This document shows, one piece after another, positions 24,033-32,165 of a stretch of 43,528 bases of DNA (the stretch's first letter is position 1; each line of letters begins with the position of its first letter). The position numbers and the translations under genes were made by a program. Under the pieces are notes generated by a model, which was given only the letters and a program-made list of their open reading frames with translations, did no database searches and was not told where the DNA came from. Origin of the DNA: Candidatus Kapaibacterium sp. (GTDB lineage Bacteria; Bacteroidota; Ignavibacteria; Palsa-1295); contig JADGPZ010000001.1 of the NCBI GenBank assembly GCA_017882165.1, positions 1-43,528 of the forward strand. The letters are read 5' to 3'.

Positions 24033-24272
24033 CTATTTTCCCTTCCTCATTTCGCTAATGATCGAAATTGCTCTTTTGACATAAACCGATTTGACCCGTT
24101 TCCCATGCACCGGAATCACGAATATCGCCGTCCCCTTCTTAAAGACGTTGTGGCTGCTTTCGGTTCGGTCGAGGTGAAACCCCTCAGCAACCAATAGCGC
24201 CTTAAGATCGGCGAACGTCGCATTATGTGGGCTGTCCTTTAGCCTCTCGAATAATTTCTCTGCTTTGTCCAT
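24033..24272 (-). CDS. hicA: HicA family mRNA interferase toxin
   Basis: The product has 79 residues. HicA is a double-stranded-RNA-binding-fold toxin that cleaves mRNA. The block ADLKALLVAEGFHLDRTESS followed by HNVFKK and IPVHGK matches the family; the catalytic histidine in the GSHxxY-type motif is present as SSHNVF. It precedes hicB in the usual toxin-first order. No ribosome-binding site stands out. Confidence 0.85.
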   Translation of the reverse strand: MDKAEKLFERLKDSPHNATFADLKALLVAEGFHLDRTESSHNVFKKGTAIFVIPVHGKRVKSVYVKRAISIISEMRKGK

Positions 24273-24302
24273 TCAATCGGAGGTATTCAGACTTTCTACT
24301 TT

Positions 24303-24332
24303 TTACAACGCCCTTGTCCGTTCTTCAAATCC
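24303..24332 (+). repeat. 30-nt direct repeat, right copy
   Basis: TTACAACGCCC-T-TGTCCG-TT-CTTCAAATCC, 27 of 30 identical to 23359-23388, starting 30 bp upstream of the hicA start. The similar GGTTCCG follows 8 nt later here and about 31 nt after the left copy. Confidence 0.6.
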
Positions 24333-24721
24333 GCCCCATGGTTCCGTTTCGCTAAGCCAAAAGAGAGGATGTGCGTTGTCAAAGTAACAAATTAGGTGTC
24401 TCATTTATGAATTCTTCATTAATAATTGGCGAAAGTATATAAATCTTTGACATCGCTGCAACACCGGAGGGGTTGAACCTTGTTATATAGGGTGGAAGGG
24501 GGTCTCTTCGTTTCGAGGAGTCAGTTTCAGAGGGACATTCACCCGTTACAGGGGTCCAGTCATCTGTTGATGAAGCGAAACGAGTCGATGCCCAAGTTCA
24601 TTGACAATTGAAAATTTTTTCCATGATTGTTCAAACGATATGGAGGTCGAGGAATCCACGCTGGGAACGAGATTGCTTCACCAGCCCTTCGAGAACTGTC
24701 ACACAAATTTCTTGTAAGTCC
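24333..24721. other. Intergenic region before the MBL-rhodanese gene
   Basis: About 390 bp with no supported gene. The reading frame of the downstream gene is open from 24608, but the extra 38 codons have no resemblance to its family. A GGAGGGGTTGAACC block at 24469-24482 looks like repeat debris, without a second copy in this window. Confidence 0.45.
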
Positions 24722-26104
24722 ATGTACATCGAGCAACTCTACACGAACTGCTTAGCCGAAGCCGCATACTACATCGAGAGTGATGGCGAAGCTGCCATCA
24801 TCGATCCCATCCGCGAGACCGAGCAGTATGTCGCGATGGCTGCCGCACGCGGCGCGAGAATCAAGTACATCCTGGAGACACACTTCCACGCCGATTTCGT
24901 CTCTGGTCACATTGATCTTGCTGCTGCAACCGGGGCACCGATTGTGTACGGTCCCGGCGCGGAAGCTAACTATCCGATTCATGTCGCCGGTGATGGCGAG
25001 CGGCTTCGTCTGGGCAAATTGGAAATCGAAGTGCTTCACACACCGGGCCACACTCCGGAATCGGTCTGCTATCTTTTGTATGACGAGCACGGCAAACCGA
25101 ACGCGCTTTTCAGCGGCGACACACTTTTTGTCGGCGATGTCGGGCGTCCGGATCTGCTCGATGGCAAGATGTCGAAGGAAGCGCTCGGCGCGATGATGTA
25201 CGAATCGCTGCGCACGAAGATCGCGCCGCTTCCGGATGATGTCATCGTTTATCCGGCGCATGGTCCGGGATCAGCGTGCGGCAAGAGCATCGGTAAGGAG
25301 ACGTTCTCGACGATCGGTATACAACGTAAGACTAACTACGCATTGGCCGGAGTCTCCGGTGGGCAAGACCGCACCGCATTCGTTGCCGAGTTGATTCACG
25401 GCCTGACGCCGCCGCCGCGCTATTACTTCAAGGATGCAGCGATCAACAAGAAGGGTTACGCGCCGCTTGCCGAGGTAATGTCACGCAACGTCCACGCGCT
25501 ATCGCTGGCGGATTTCGATCGCGCGATGACGCAGGGTACGCTGGTGCTTGATGCGCGAACTGCCGACGAGTTCGAACGCGGCCACATTCCGGGCGCGATC
25601 AATATCGGACTCAATGGCAGCTATGCCTGGTGGGCCGGGACGCTGTTGGACATCGCGACGCGGCTCGCGATCGTTGCGCCATCCGGTCAAGAAGAGGAAG
25701 CCGTTCTCCGTTTAGCGCGCATTGGATATGAGAATGTCGCAGGCTTCTTGGCTGGCGGATTTGATACGTGGAAGGATACGGGTCGAGCAATCGAAACCGT
25801 TCAGTCGATCGAGCCTTCGGAGTTTCCGGAATACTATGCATCGGATGCAACTGTGCTCGATGTCAGGAGACCGGGCGAGTTCGAGCAAGGGCATGTCGAT
25901 GGCGCCACAAATATCCCGCTTGCCGAACTGGAAGAGCGGATTAATGAGCTCGACCCCAATGGCGAGTATTTGGTTCATTGTGCCGGCGGCTACCGCTCGA
26001 TGGTCGCCGCGAGCATTCTCGCGCGACATGGATTCGAGCAGATCACCAATGTCCATGGCGGCTATTCGAAGATGAAGACATTCATCGAGCCAGTTCTCGC
26101 TTGA
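24722..26104 (+). CDS. MBL-fold hydrolase with two rhodanese domains (persulfide dioxygenase-like)
   Basis: The product has 460 residues from ATG 24722 (MYIEQLYTNCLAEAAYYIES), the family's normal beginning. The metallo-beta-lactamase part carries metal ligands H54, H56, D58, H63 in THFHADFVSGH, then H110, D133 in FSGDTLFVGD and H180 in YPAHGPGSACG, as in ETHE1-type persulfide dioxygenases, which oxidise glutathione persulfide to sulfite. Two rhodanese domains follow. The first (about 255-360) has APSG where the active cysteine loop should be and is probably inactive; the second (365-460) has C420 in VHCAGGYRS and should be active. It likely acts in sulfide or persulfide detoxification in the cytosol. 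No sulfur genes are adjacent. Confidence 0.9.
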   Translation: MYIEQLYTNCLAEAAYYIESDGEAAIIDPIRETEQYVAMAAARGARIKYILETHFHADFVSGHIDLAAATGAPIVYGPGAEANYPIHVAGDGERLRLGKLEIEVLHTPGHTPESVCYLLYDEHGKPNALFSGDTLFVGDVGRPDLLDGKMSKEALGAMMYESLRTKIAPLPDDVIVYPAHGPGSACGKSIGKETFSTIGIQRKTNYALAGVSGGQDRTAFVAELIHGLTPPPRYYFKDAAINKKGYAPLAEVMSRNVHALSLADFDRAMTQGTLVLDARTADEFERGHIPGAINIGLNGSYAWWAGTLLDIATRLAIVAPSGQEEEAVLRLARIGYENVAGFLAGGFDTWKDTGRAIETVQSIEPSEFPEYYASDATVLDVRRPGEFEQGHVDGATNIPLAELEERINELDPNGEYLVHCAGGYRSMVAASILARHGFEQITNVHGGYSKMKTFIEPVLA

Positions 26105-26222
26105 GCGCGAGAGGGGGAAGGTGGGAATTACGTAACGAAGCGTAGGGAATGTAGTATCTTCGTAGTAAGAATTGGTTTCTCAGGCCATTCGATGTGTCAT
26201 CACAATCATCTAAGCTACAAGC

Positions 26223-26498
26223 ATGAATCAACTCGCAATCCTCGCACAGGGTCAACAAACCGTGACGATCACCAATGCCGGGGACTTTCAACTTGTAATC
26301 ACTGACCCGTCTGGAGCCTCGGTCACACTCAACTCATTGAATCCGACGTGCACGCTTTCACCTCTTCCACTCGGTCAAGTGTATTCACTTGTTGCCATAG
26401 GAGGTATGGGCCAAATCAATATTATTGGCTCCCTCGGCGGACATCAGTATGAATACAGCGTCGGCGGTGGCAATATTATGACGATCACGATGAGCTGA
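26223..26498 (+). CDS. Hypothetical beta-rich protein, 91 residues
   Basis: I do not recognise this. The sequence is Gly, Thr and Ser rich and predicted all-beta (QQTVTITNAGDFQLVITDPS, QVYSLVAIGGMGQINIIG, EYSVGGGNIMTITMS), with no signal peptide. It is too short for a T9SS protein and could be a small structural protein or a fragment. A 118-bp gap separates it from the MBL-rhodanese gene and it converges with the TPR fragment across 39 bp. Confidence 0.45.
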   Translation: MNQLAILAQGQQTVTITNAGDFQLVITDPSGASVTLNSLNPTCTLSPLPLGQVYSLVAIGGMGQINIIGSLGGHQYEYSVGGGNIMTITMS

Positions 26499-26537
26499 GG
26501 GCGATCCTCGCGAATCGATCATCCGCTCCACCCAGGC

Positions 26538-27944
26538 TCAGGTCTCTGAAAAGGCGGACGTGAATTCCGCTCGCATGAGTTTAGCCTGGGGGTGGTCGAC
26601 CCCCAGTTTTTCTTCTTGGAGCGGGACGAACTTTTGATAGAGTTCTAAGGCTTCGGCGCGCCGACCTGCACGGAGGTGGTTCCGCGCAAGCTTGATATGA
26701 AATTGAATAACCGTCAGATGGTCCGGCCCGAATGCCGCTTTGGCATTGGAGATCCCCGCGAGCAGTATCGCGTTCGCTTCCTCGTATCGGCCCTGATCCG
26801 AGCGCAGCAATGCAAAGTTTTGCTGTAATGCAAGGACGATGGGATGCGTATGGCCTTTGATGGCTTCAAGCAGTGGGATCGCCTCGAGATAAATTGGCTC
26901 CGCTTCTGTGAGTTGGCCCTGCACGTGAAGCATGATAGCAAAATTCGCAACGCACTGCAGTGTGTCGGGATGGCGCGCGCCGAGCAAGTGCTTGTAAATC
27001 TCTATTGCGGTCCGAAAAAGTTCGATGGCTTCTTCCGCATGATTCCCGGGCTTTCGGTAGAGCACGGCTCCCAGATTGTTTGCCAAACGAGCATATTCAA
27101 GCGTCCGGCCTTCCATTCGCTCGCATTGATCGAGTGCCGAGCGGAAGAGCTGCTCCGCCTCCGGAACGTTACCCAACTCAAAGAGGGTGTTCGCAAGACT
27201 GGTCGTCAGACTTCGGTACGAGTTCGCGTCTCCGGCGGAATCCCTCATGGCCAGGGCACGCTCCAGTAAGGAAGCGGCCTCTTTGAATTCCGCCTTCAGG
27301 ATCAGGATGTTCGCAAGCTTAAGGAGTGACGCTCCAATCGCCTTCGTATCCCTATTGGATTCGCCAAGGGAAAGTGACTGCCGGAACAGCGCCACCGCTT
27401 CGTCTAATTTCCCACGTTCCTGCAAAATCGAACCGAGTCGCTGTAACGCTTCGCCAAGAAGTGTACTTTCGTTGGGGTATTGCTCGCAAATCGCCAGAGC
27501 TTCAGAGGCCAGCGCTTCCGCCGCATCATAGTTTGTCGTCAAACTCAGGAATTCACCGACATTGATTGCAGCCTGGGCGTATTTCTCCGGCTCCTTCCGA
27601 AGAGCATCGAGAGAAGAATGGTAATATTCAATGGATGACCGTTCGGACGCATTCCAGTATTTCAGCAGTTCATAATCTTGCCGGTTATCGACGGCATACG
27701 TGAGAAGATCGAGTTTCGCAAGCGAATCCGCCAGCCGCCGCTTATCGCCGCAGGCATTCCACTGCCACGGTTCTTCTTCGAAGCGGCGGGCCATCATCGT
27801 GTGCTTGCCGAAGAAGACTGCAAGCTTACGATGCCGCTCGCGTTCGATCAGTGGATTTGCAAGATACCGGCGATGCACGGCACGGCGCAAATAATCGTGG
27901 ACGAACGTGAAGCGGCCGTTCGGCTTCGAGCTCAGATACACCAC
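26538..27944 (-). CDS. C-terminal TPR part of a DUF4062-type protein (5' part disrupted)
   Basis: The frame gives 468 residues. It opens with VYLSSKPNGRFTFVHDYLRR, which reads like the end of a NACHT/AAA-type NTPase region (winged-helix part) rather than a protein beginning, then a helical linker and at least eight TPRs of the kinesin-light-chain type (LGEALQRLGSILQERGKLDE, YARLANNLGAVLYRKPGNHA, GARHPDTLQCVANFAIMLHV). It overlaps the DUF4062 frame at 27826-27944 in another phase. In intact relatives an NTPase of several hundred residues should separate the two. I read this as the 3' half of a gene that suffered an internal deletion; it might still be expressed alone. Confidence 0.7.
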   Translation of the reverse strand: MVYLSSKPNGRFTFVHDYLRRAVHRRYLANPLIERERHRKLAVFFGKHTMMARRFEEEPWQWNACGDKRRLADSLAKLDLLTYAVDNRQDYELLKYWNASERSSIEYYHSSLDALRKEPEKYAQAAINVGEFLSLTTNYDAAEALASEALAICEQYPNESTLLGEALQRLGSILQERGKLDEAVALFRQSLSLGESNRDTKAIGASLLKLANILILKAEFKEAASLLERALAMRDSAGDANSYRSLTTSLANTLFELGNVPEAEQLFRSALDQCERMEGRTLEYARLANNLGAVLYRKPGNHAEEAIELFRTAIEIYKHLLGARHPDTLQCVANFAIMLHVQGQLTEAEPIYLEAIPLLEAIKGHTHPIVLALQQNFALLRSDQGRYEEANAILLAGISNAKAAFGPDHLTVIQFHIKLARNHLRAGRRAEALELYQKFVPLQEEKLGVDHPQAKLMRAEFTSAFSET

Positions 27945-28542
27945 TCGCCAGTGGCCAGTCGCGTTCGAGAACGGCGAGAAGGTCCTGATAGACGCGCTCG
28001 CCCATCTCGTCCAGCGAGTCGAAACACCGCACCGGCCGGCCAGACGATGCGATCCGCTCTCTCAACAGATCGAGCTGCGGGTTCGGCACTGCTCCCGGCT
28101 CCGGCTTTCGGCAATAAACGAAGGCGCCGGTCGCACCCTTCGGAGCCTTCAGCATCCCGGCCATGATCTCGATCTCGACCAAACTCAACCCATCGATCGA
28201 AGCGTCCTCGATCCACGGATACTGCTCGATCAAATGGTAGTCCTTCTGCACTTCCGAGAGCGGCGGAATCCAACCGTACCGATCGCCGATGAGCGCGATG
28301 AAGTACGGATAGCACCGGTCGATCTCCTCTAAGCAGGTGCGAACGACGCGGCCCAGCGAGGCTTCTTCTTCCGTCACGCCCCAGAGCAGATCGATCTCGG
28401 TAAACTCGATCCCCCGCTCCCGGCACGCTGCCCGAACCTTCGGGAAGATGTGCTTCATCAGATACGCGCGCTCCGCCTGCAAGTCCAGGAACGTGGACGA
28501 TATGAAGAGACGAAACTCGGATCGGTTTGCCGGTGAAACCAT
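27826..28542 (-). CDS. N-terminal DUF4062 part of the same disrupted gene
   Basis: From ATG 28542 (a GTG at 28560 is possible) the frame reads a DUF4062 domain: SEFRLFISSTFLDLQAERAY, FTEIDLLWGVTEEEA, RTCLEEIDRCYPYFIALIGD and RYGWIPP. DUF4062 is a TIR/SIR2-like N-terminal module usually followed by a NACHT NTPase and TPRs in STAND-type proteins. Homology ends near LLAVLERDWPLASG; the following stretch (SELEAERPLHVRPRLF) is a shifted reading of the sequence that encodes SSKPNGRF in the neighbouring frame. Hence the domain is joined out of frame to the TPR part with the NTPase absent. Confidence 0.7.
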   Translation of the reverse strand: MVSPANRSEFRLFISSTFLDLQAERAYLMKHIFPKVRAACRERGIEFTEIDLLWGVTEEEASLGRVVRTCLEEIDRCYPYFIALIGDRYGWIPPLSEVQKDYHLIEQYPWIEDASIDGLSLVEIEIMAGMLKAPKGATGAFVYCRKPEPGAVPNPQLDLLRERIASSGRPVRCFDSLDEMGERVYQDLLAVLERDWPLASGVSELEAERPLHVRPRLFAPCRASPVSCKSTDRTRAAS

Positions 28543-28931
28543 GCGTGATCTTGCCCACACAACACTTTTTGCGGCCCATCATTCTCATTCCGTTAGAAAG
28601 ATTACGACCCGCACATTTTAGTATTTGAGATTAAAATTCATAAAGCTGCTCTCGCCCCGATTAGGGGTTATCTTGGTTCTTCTTTCCGCCAGTCCCAAGT
28701 AGTGCATCTGTTCTCACAGAATGCAGCCCAGTTCACCGAATCGGAATGTGAAGAGAACCCCTATATTAGTATAACATCGGAACCAAGTCGATCTGTTGCA
28801 GACTTACTGGAACACCATACCACACAACGACTTACAAGGATTATACTTTAGTCCCCATAACGCCAGCCGGGCACGTCGATCTGGTAGGATTCAGGCGAAG
28901 CGAGATGATTTTGAAGACCCGTTGGATGCTC
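28543..28931. other. Intergenic, nothing recognised
   Basis: About 390 bp upstream of the DUF4062 gene. No supported ORF, tRNA or clear hairpin; the minus-strand promoter of the DUF4062 gene presumably lies at its left end, but I cannot point to a box. Confidence 0.4.
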
Positions 28932-29063
28932 CTAGAAAACGTCCATGGACGTTTGCAGGAGACTGAATTCCGGCTCGGTGCTGATGCGCCGGAGAGCCGC
29001 CATGGCAATCCGCCCCATCTCTTTCCAGCGCCGCTCCTGTTTTTGTTGTTTTGTTAACCCCAT
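28932..29063 (-). CDS. Tentative 43-residue ORF
   Basis: ATG at 29063 opens a frame reading MGLTKQQKQERRWKEMGRIA, then MAALRRISTEPEFSLLQ and a C-terminal SMDVF. The charged, helical content looks more protein-like than the surroundings, but there is no family and the frame could be chance. Its stop overlaps the 18-bp palindrome at 28937-28954. Confidence 0.25.
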   Translation of the reverse strand: MGLTKQQKQERRWKEMGRIAMAALRRISTEPEFSLLQTSMDVF

Positions 29064-29296
29064 ATTATCATAGACGAGACACCTCCCCATATATATAACA
29101 AAATACTTATGCCAATTTGCTGCATGAACGCCATAAGTCATTGAATCCAAAAGACTTCCGGCGAAAACACCGAATAGGTGCCCATAACCGCACAATCAAT
29201 ATACCACACGAAAAGCCACGACGCAAGACCTCACTCAAAAAAAATCTAAAATTGTCGTGGCCGGGTTCCCCGGCGTGGCCCACACCCATTGATGAA

Positions 29297-29460
29297 AGCG
29301 CCGTTAGGTGCGGCCCGTTTGTAGAAGCAATTCCAGTTTAGAACAGATCAAGCCCCGGATGGGGCGGCCTATCGCCGTTTCAGGATCGGTCGCTCCTTAC
29401 GGAGCTTTGGGAATCTACTTCGATAACGTTTTCTACAAACGGGCCACGCCTAACGGCGCT
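29297..29460. repeat. 164-bp inverted-repeat element (GCGCCGTTAGG ... TTTGTAGAA arms)
   Basis: Arms of about 30 nt: AGCGCCGTTAGG then CGGCCCGTTTGTAGAA at 29297-29326, and TTCTACAAACGGGCC then CCTAACGGCGCT at 29431-29460. Inside are smaller inverted blocks (AGCCCCGGATGGGGC, GCTCCTTACGGAGC). No ORF. It has the look of a MITE-like unit; CGGCCnnTTTGTAGAA sequences of this kind are, from memory, common in FCB genomes. Confidence 0.75.
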
Positions 29461-29510
29461 GTCACTGCTTGCCGTGGTGCGCGGAGGCGATGGGGAACGC
29501 ACACCGGCCG

Positions 29511-29600
29511 CTCAGAGCCTGCCCTGAGCTTGTCGAAGGGGCGCGTGTGGTTTTGGTTGCTCGCTAACCCGCCCGCCGCAGCGGGTGGAGTGCAACTCCA
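29511..29600. repeat. Repeat debris (CTGAGCTTGTCGAAGGG and Cys-poor GC-rich block)
   Basis: CTGCCCTGAGCTTGTCGAAGGG at 29519-29540 is a sequence I recognise as a frequent dispersed repeat end in environmental bacteria. It is followed by CCCGCCCGCCGCAGCGGGTGG and a small inverted repeat GGAGTGCAACTCC. Function unknown; it directly precedes a gene fragment. Confidence 0.4.
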
Positions 29601-29665
29601 CCGTACACGTGGGATCGAGAGGGCACTTTTCCTTTCGCGCACGCCTTCAATTCGGCATACTCATC

Positions 29666-30328
29666 ATGCTACCGAAGCGACTCATTACACTCTCCTTTTT
29701 CGCCTCCATCCCCGGCGGAGAGGGGAATGAGGCACTCGATTTCCAAACGGTCGTGGGATCGTATAACAAGAGTTACTCTTACGCGAGTCAACTCAATAAT
29801 CTTATAGGGTGGCCTTCCTATCCAGCACCGGAGGCATTTATCTTCGCAGTCGGGAATGGATACTCCGCATTTAGTCGCTCCAACGCTTTCACGGTTTCCC
29901 TGAATGGTCATGCGACTGCCACACAAAGTCTAACCCCGACCGGCGCTCCAACGATCATGGGCACCATCTGTGCCAACAACACGAGCATTGCATGGGGTAA
30001 TGTTACTGTGGCGGGAGGTGTTTCAACCTTAGCTGCAGGAGTCGGTTGTAGCGTCATACATATGGGTGTCCCGAACTCGGGGCACACCCAGATCACGCTC
30101 AACGTTATGAACCATGACGGGGTTACTGCACACTCATTCGCGGCTGGAGGGGCTGCGGTCGTAGCATCGGTATCCTATCCCCCCACCGGCGTTTTGCCGA
30201 CAATCATCGACGTCACACCGATAACCGGCGGCACGGCAGCAACTTTCGATGTTTATACCTACCTTATCGGGGCAGGTGGAGCGACCCCATCGGACCTTGC
30301 ATTCCAATTCCATGTCGTGGCTAATTAA
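29666..30328 (+). CDS. 5'-truncated tail-fibre/adhesin-like protein
   Basis: The frame from ATG 29666 gives 220 residues. After a short unnatural leader (MLPKRLITLSFFASIPGGEG) containing repeat-like sequence, it reads FQTVVGSYNKSYSY, AFIFAVGNGYSAFSRSNAFT and VSLNGHAT, the YadA-head-like phrase found just before the C-terminal region in tail fibres and endosialidase-chaperone-type adhesins. A beta-rich C-terminal domain follows (GHTQITLNVMNHDGV, DLAFQFHVVAN). The typical long repeat head before EALDF is missing, so the gene seems to be a 3' fragment fused to repeat DNA. There is no convincing signal peptide. A hairpin terminator follows. Confidence 0.55.
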   Translation: MLPKRLITLSFFASIPGGEGNEALDFQTVVGSYNKSYSYASQLNNLIGWPSYPAPEAFIFAVGNGYSAFSRSNAFTVSLNGHATATQSLTPTGAPTIMGTICANNTSIAWGNVTVAGGVSTLAAGVGCSVIHMGVPNSGHTQITLNVMNHDGVTAHSFAAGGAAVVASVSYPPTGVLPTIIDVTPITGGTAATFDVYTYLIGAGGATPSDLAFQFHVVAN

Positions 30329-30341
30329 ACATCGAGACGAA

Positions 30342-30379
30342 AAATCTGGGAAGCCCGCTTTGGCGAGCTTCCCAGATTT
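30342..30379 (+). terminator. Hairpin after the adhesin-like fragment
   Basis: AAATCTGGGAAGC and GCTTCCCAGATTT pair perfectly over 13 bp around a 12-nt loop, starting 14 bp after the stop codon and ending with a short T-run. It is followed 22 bp later by the start of the next gene. Confidence 0.7.
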
Positions 30380-30401
30380 CTCCCGAAAGAGTCATCGAGC
30401 G

Positions 30402-32108
30402 ATGAGAGCGTTCTCGATCGGCATCCTCTTTTTTTTGCTGTTGCCCACGCGGGCGAACGCGCAGTGGGAGGCAATCGGCTCGTTCCCCCATCAAATTGCG
30501 AATGTCTATTTTATGAGCGATCACGGCCATCCTGAAGTTGGATTCGTGGGTATGTGCAGAGCGGATGAGCAGCGCTGGCTGCAGGACTCCGTCCAAGACT
30601 CTGCGGACCTATGGCGTACTTCTGACGGAGGCCATACATGGCAAGCAGTACCATTAACCACCCATTTCCCAGGCCCTTATTCTTCCGCCTTTGATATCAC
30701 ATTCAAGGATTCATTGAATGGCTGGATGACCGGACAGGATTGCTTTCACACGACGGATGGCGGTGCAACATGGAAGACTTTCCCTATTGAGGATGCGATA
30801 ACGGGAAGCTACTATCATCCGATGACAAAGTTACTATTCTTGTCTTCTCTTTACATAAATTCCATAGTTTCGAGCGATGAAGGATTGACATGGAATCAAT
30901 TTGGAGTTGAGCATGCCGGCTTCGCTTTTACGGGCTTGGATGGCGTGGTCGGCGCTGACGATTATCCTAACAGTTATGCATTGTATACTTCGGACGGCGG
31001 TGTCTCGTGGTCTCAATCCTCGTTCAAAGATGAGTGCTTTCAGCCTGTCGGCATTCCTGGCACTGCGACCTTCTTCGCGGCTTCCGAGCATGAGAACCGA
31101 ATATCGCGTTCGGATGATGGCGGAAAAACATGGAGGACCATTTTCACTTATGGGCCTCCCATCCTTCAAAATTCAACGAAGTTACTCTCCGGTTGCATGA
31201 GGATCGACAAATGTGGCAATCTCTATATGCAATCAAGCGACGAAGGCATCCTCATGTCTTCGGACGAGGGTGTATCGTGGCGTTCGATCGGCGGCCCTTT
31301 TGCAAGCGCGGATGTGCGTTTCTGGATCACAGACGATTATATCTATGCCGGGGAAGGGCCAACTGAGGGTGCTGGCCCTTTCACACCCGGTAAGCTTTGG
31401 CGGTATCGCTTGACACCGTACCTCGAAAGCACCTTCGCTGATGGATCGAAACGCATTAGCATGAAGGCGGGTGATACGATCAGCGTTTATTATACGATAC
31501 CTGGTGTAGATAACTCTCCGATGGACACGATGCATCTTGTCGTCAGGTATGACGATCCGTTGACTCTCAAGAACATCTTGATTCCACCTCAGTGGAGTAT
31601 TTTGGATTCAAGCGTGAAGAATGGTGTGCTCGATCTTTGGTTAGTGACGAATGCGCAACAACTGCCATCTCAATTGCTTTCACTGAACTTTGGGACGGTT
31701 CTCGAAACGCCATCGGCGAAGGTTTACCTCGATAGCAACCACCTGTATGGCAACCGTCTGAGTAGCGACTGCGCGGCGCTCTCGGTGGCCGGGCCGGATT
31801 CAGTCGAGATCGACTTCACCGGCTGCGGCGATTCCACGCTACTGCGGTACATGTCGGGCCAGTCGCCGTTCGCGATCTTGAGCGTGCAGCCCAATCCGGC
31901 GCAGTCGGAGATCGCGGTGCGGACTGCTAATGCCGATGCAACAACGTCTTCGTACGCACTCTTCGACGCGCTTGGCCGCCGAATGCTCAGCGGCAATGTC
32001 GGAGCCACGGCGACGCTCGATGTTCGGGCGCTCCCATCCGGATTGTATTACCTCCGCGTCACTTCGAATGGTTTTGCTCAGACTCGGAGCGTTTCGATTG
32101 ACCGATAA
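30402..32108 (+). CDS. T9SS-exported Ycf48/BNR-like surface protein
   Basis: The product has 568 residues from ATG 30402; the longer open frame upstream crosses a terminator and is not used. The signal peptide MRAFSIGILFFLLLPTRANA/Q is clear. Repeats with the Asp-box-like core RTSDGGHTW, TTDGGATW, SSDEGLTW, TSDGGVSW, SDDGGKTW and SSDEGVSW suggest a six- or seven-bladed propeller. An Ig-like stretch follows, then a T9SS sorting domain (VQPNPAQSEIAVRT, YALFDALGRRMLSG, LPSGLYYLRV, ending SVSIDR). It should be displayed on the cell surface. Binding partner unknown. It converges with citrate synthase. Confidence 0.87.
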   Translation: MRAFSIGILFFLLLPTRANAQWEAIGSFPHQIANVYFMSDHGHPEVGFVGMCRADEQRWLQDSVQDSADLWRTSDGGHTWQAVPLTTHFPGPYSSAFDITFKDSLNGWMTGQDCFHTTDGGATWKTFPIEDAITGSYYHPMTKLLFLSSLYINSIVSSDEGLTWNQFGVEHAGFAFTGLDGVVGADDYPNSYALYTSDGGVSWSQSSFKDECFQPVGIPGTATFFAASEHENRISRSDDGGKTWRTIFTYGPPILQNSTKLLSGCMRIDKCGNLYMQSSDEGILMSSDEGVSWRSIGGPFASADVRFWITDDYIYAGEGPTEGAGPFTPGKLWRYRLTPYLESTFADGSKRISMKAGDTISVYYTIPGVDNSPMDTMHLVVRYDDPLTLKNILIPPQWSILDSSVKNGVLDLWLVTNAQQLPSQLLSLNFGTVLETPSAKVYLDSNHLYGNRLSSDCAALSVAGPDSVEIDFTGCGDSTLLRYMSGQSPFAILSVQPNPAQSEIAVRTANADATTSSYALFDALGRRMLSGNVGATATLDVRALPSGLYYLRVTSNGFAQTRSVSIDR

Positions 32109-32113
32109 ACAAA

Positions 32114-32145
32114 AGGCTGAAGGATGAATCCTCATCCTTCAGCCT
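32114..32145 (-). terminator. Perfect 14-bp hairpin between convergent genes
   Basis: AGGCTGAAGGATGA, loop ATCC, TCATCCTTCAGCCT. On the minus strand it is followed by TTTTGTTT, so it is best read as the terminator of citrate synthase; it can also stop plus-strand transcripts of the T9SS gene. Confidence 0.8.
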
Positions 32146-32165
32146 CGATACTGGAGTGCTAATTC

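Noticed and set aside
30249-30401. Upstream extension of the 30402 gene in the same frame
   Set aside because: It crosses the coding end of the previous gene and a hairpin terminator, and would bury a good signal peptide 51 residues inside.
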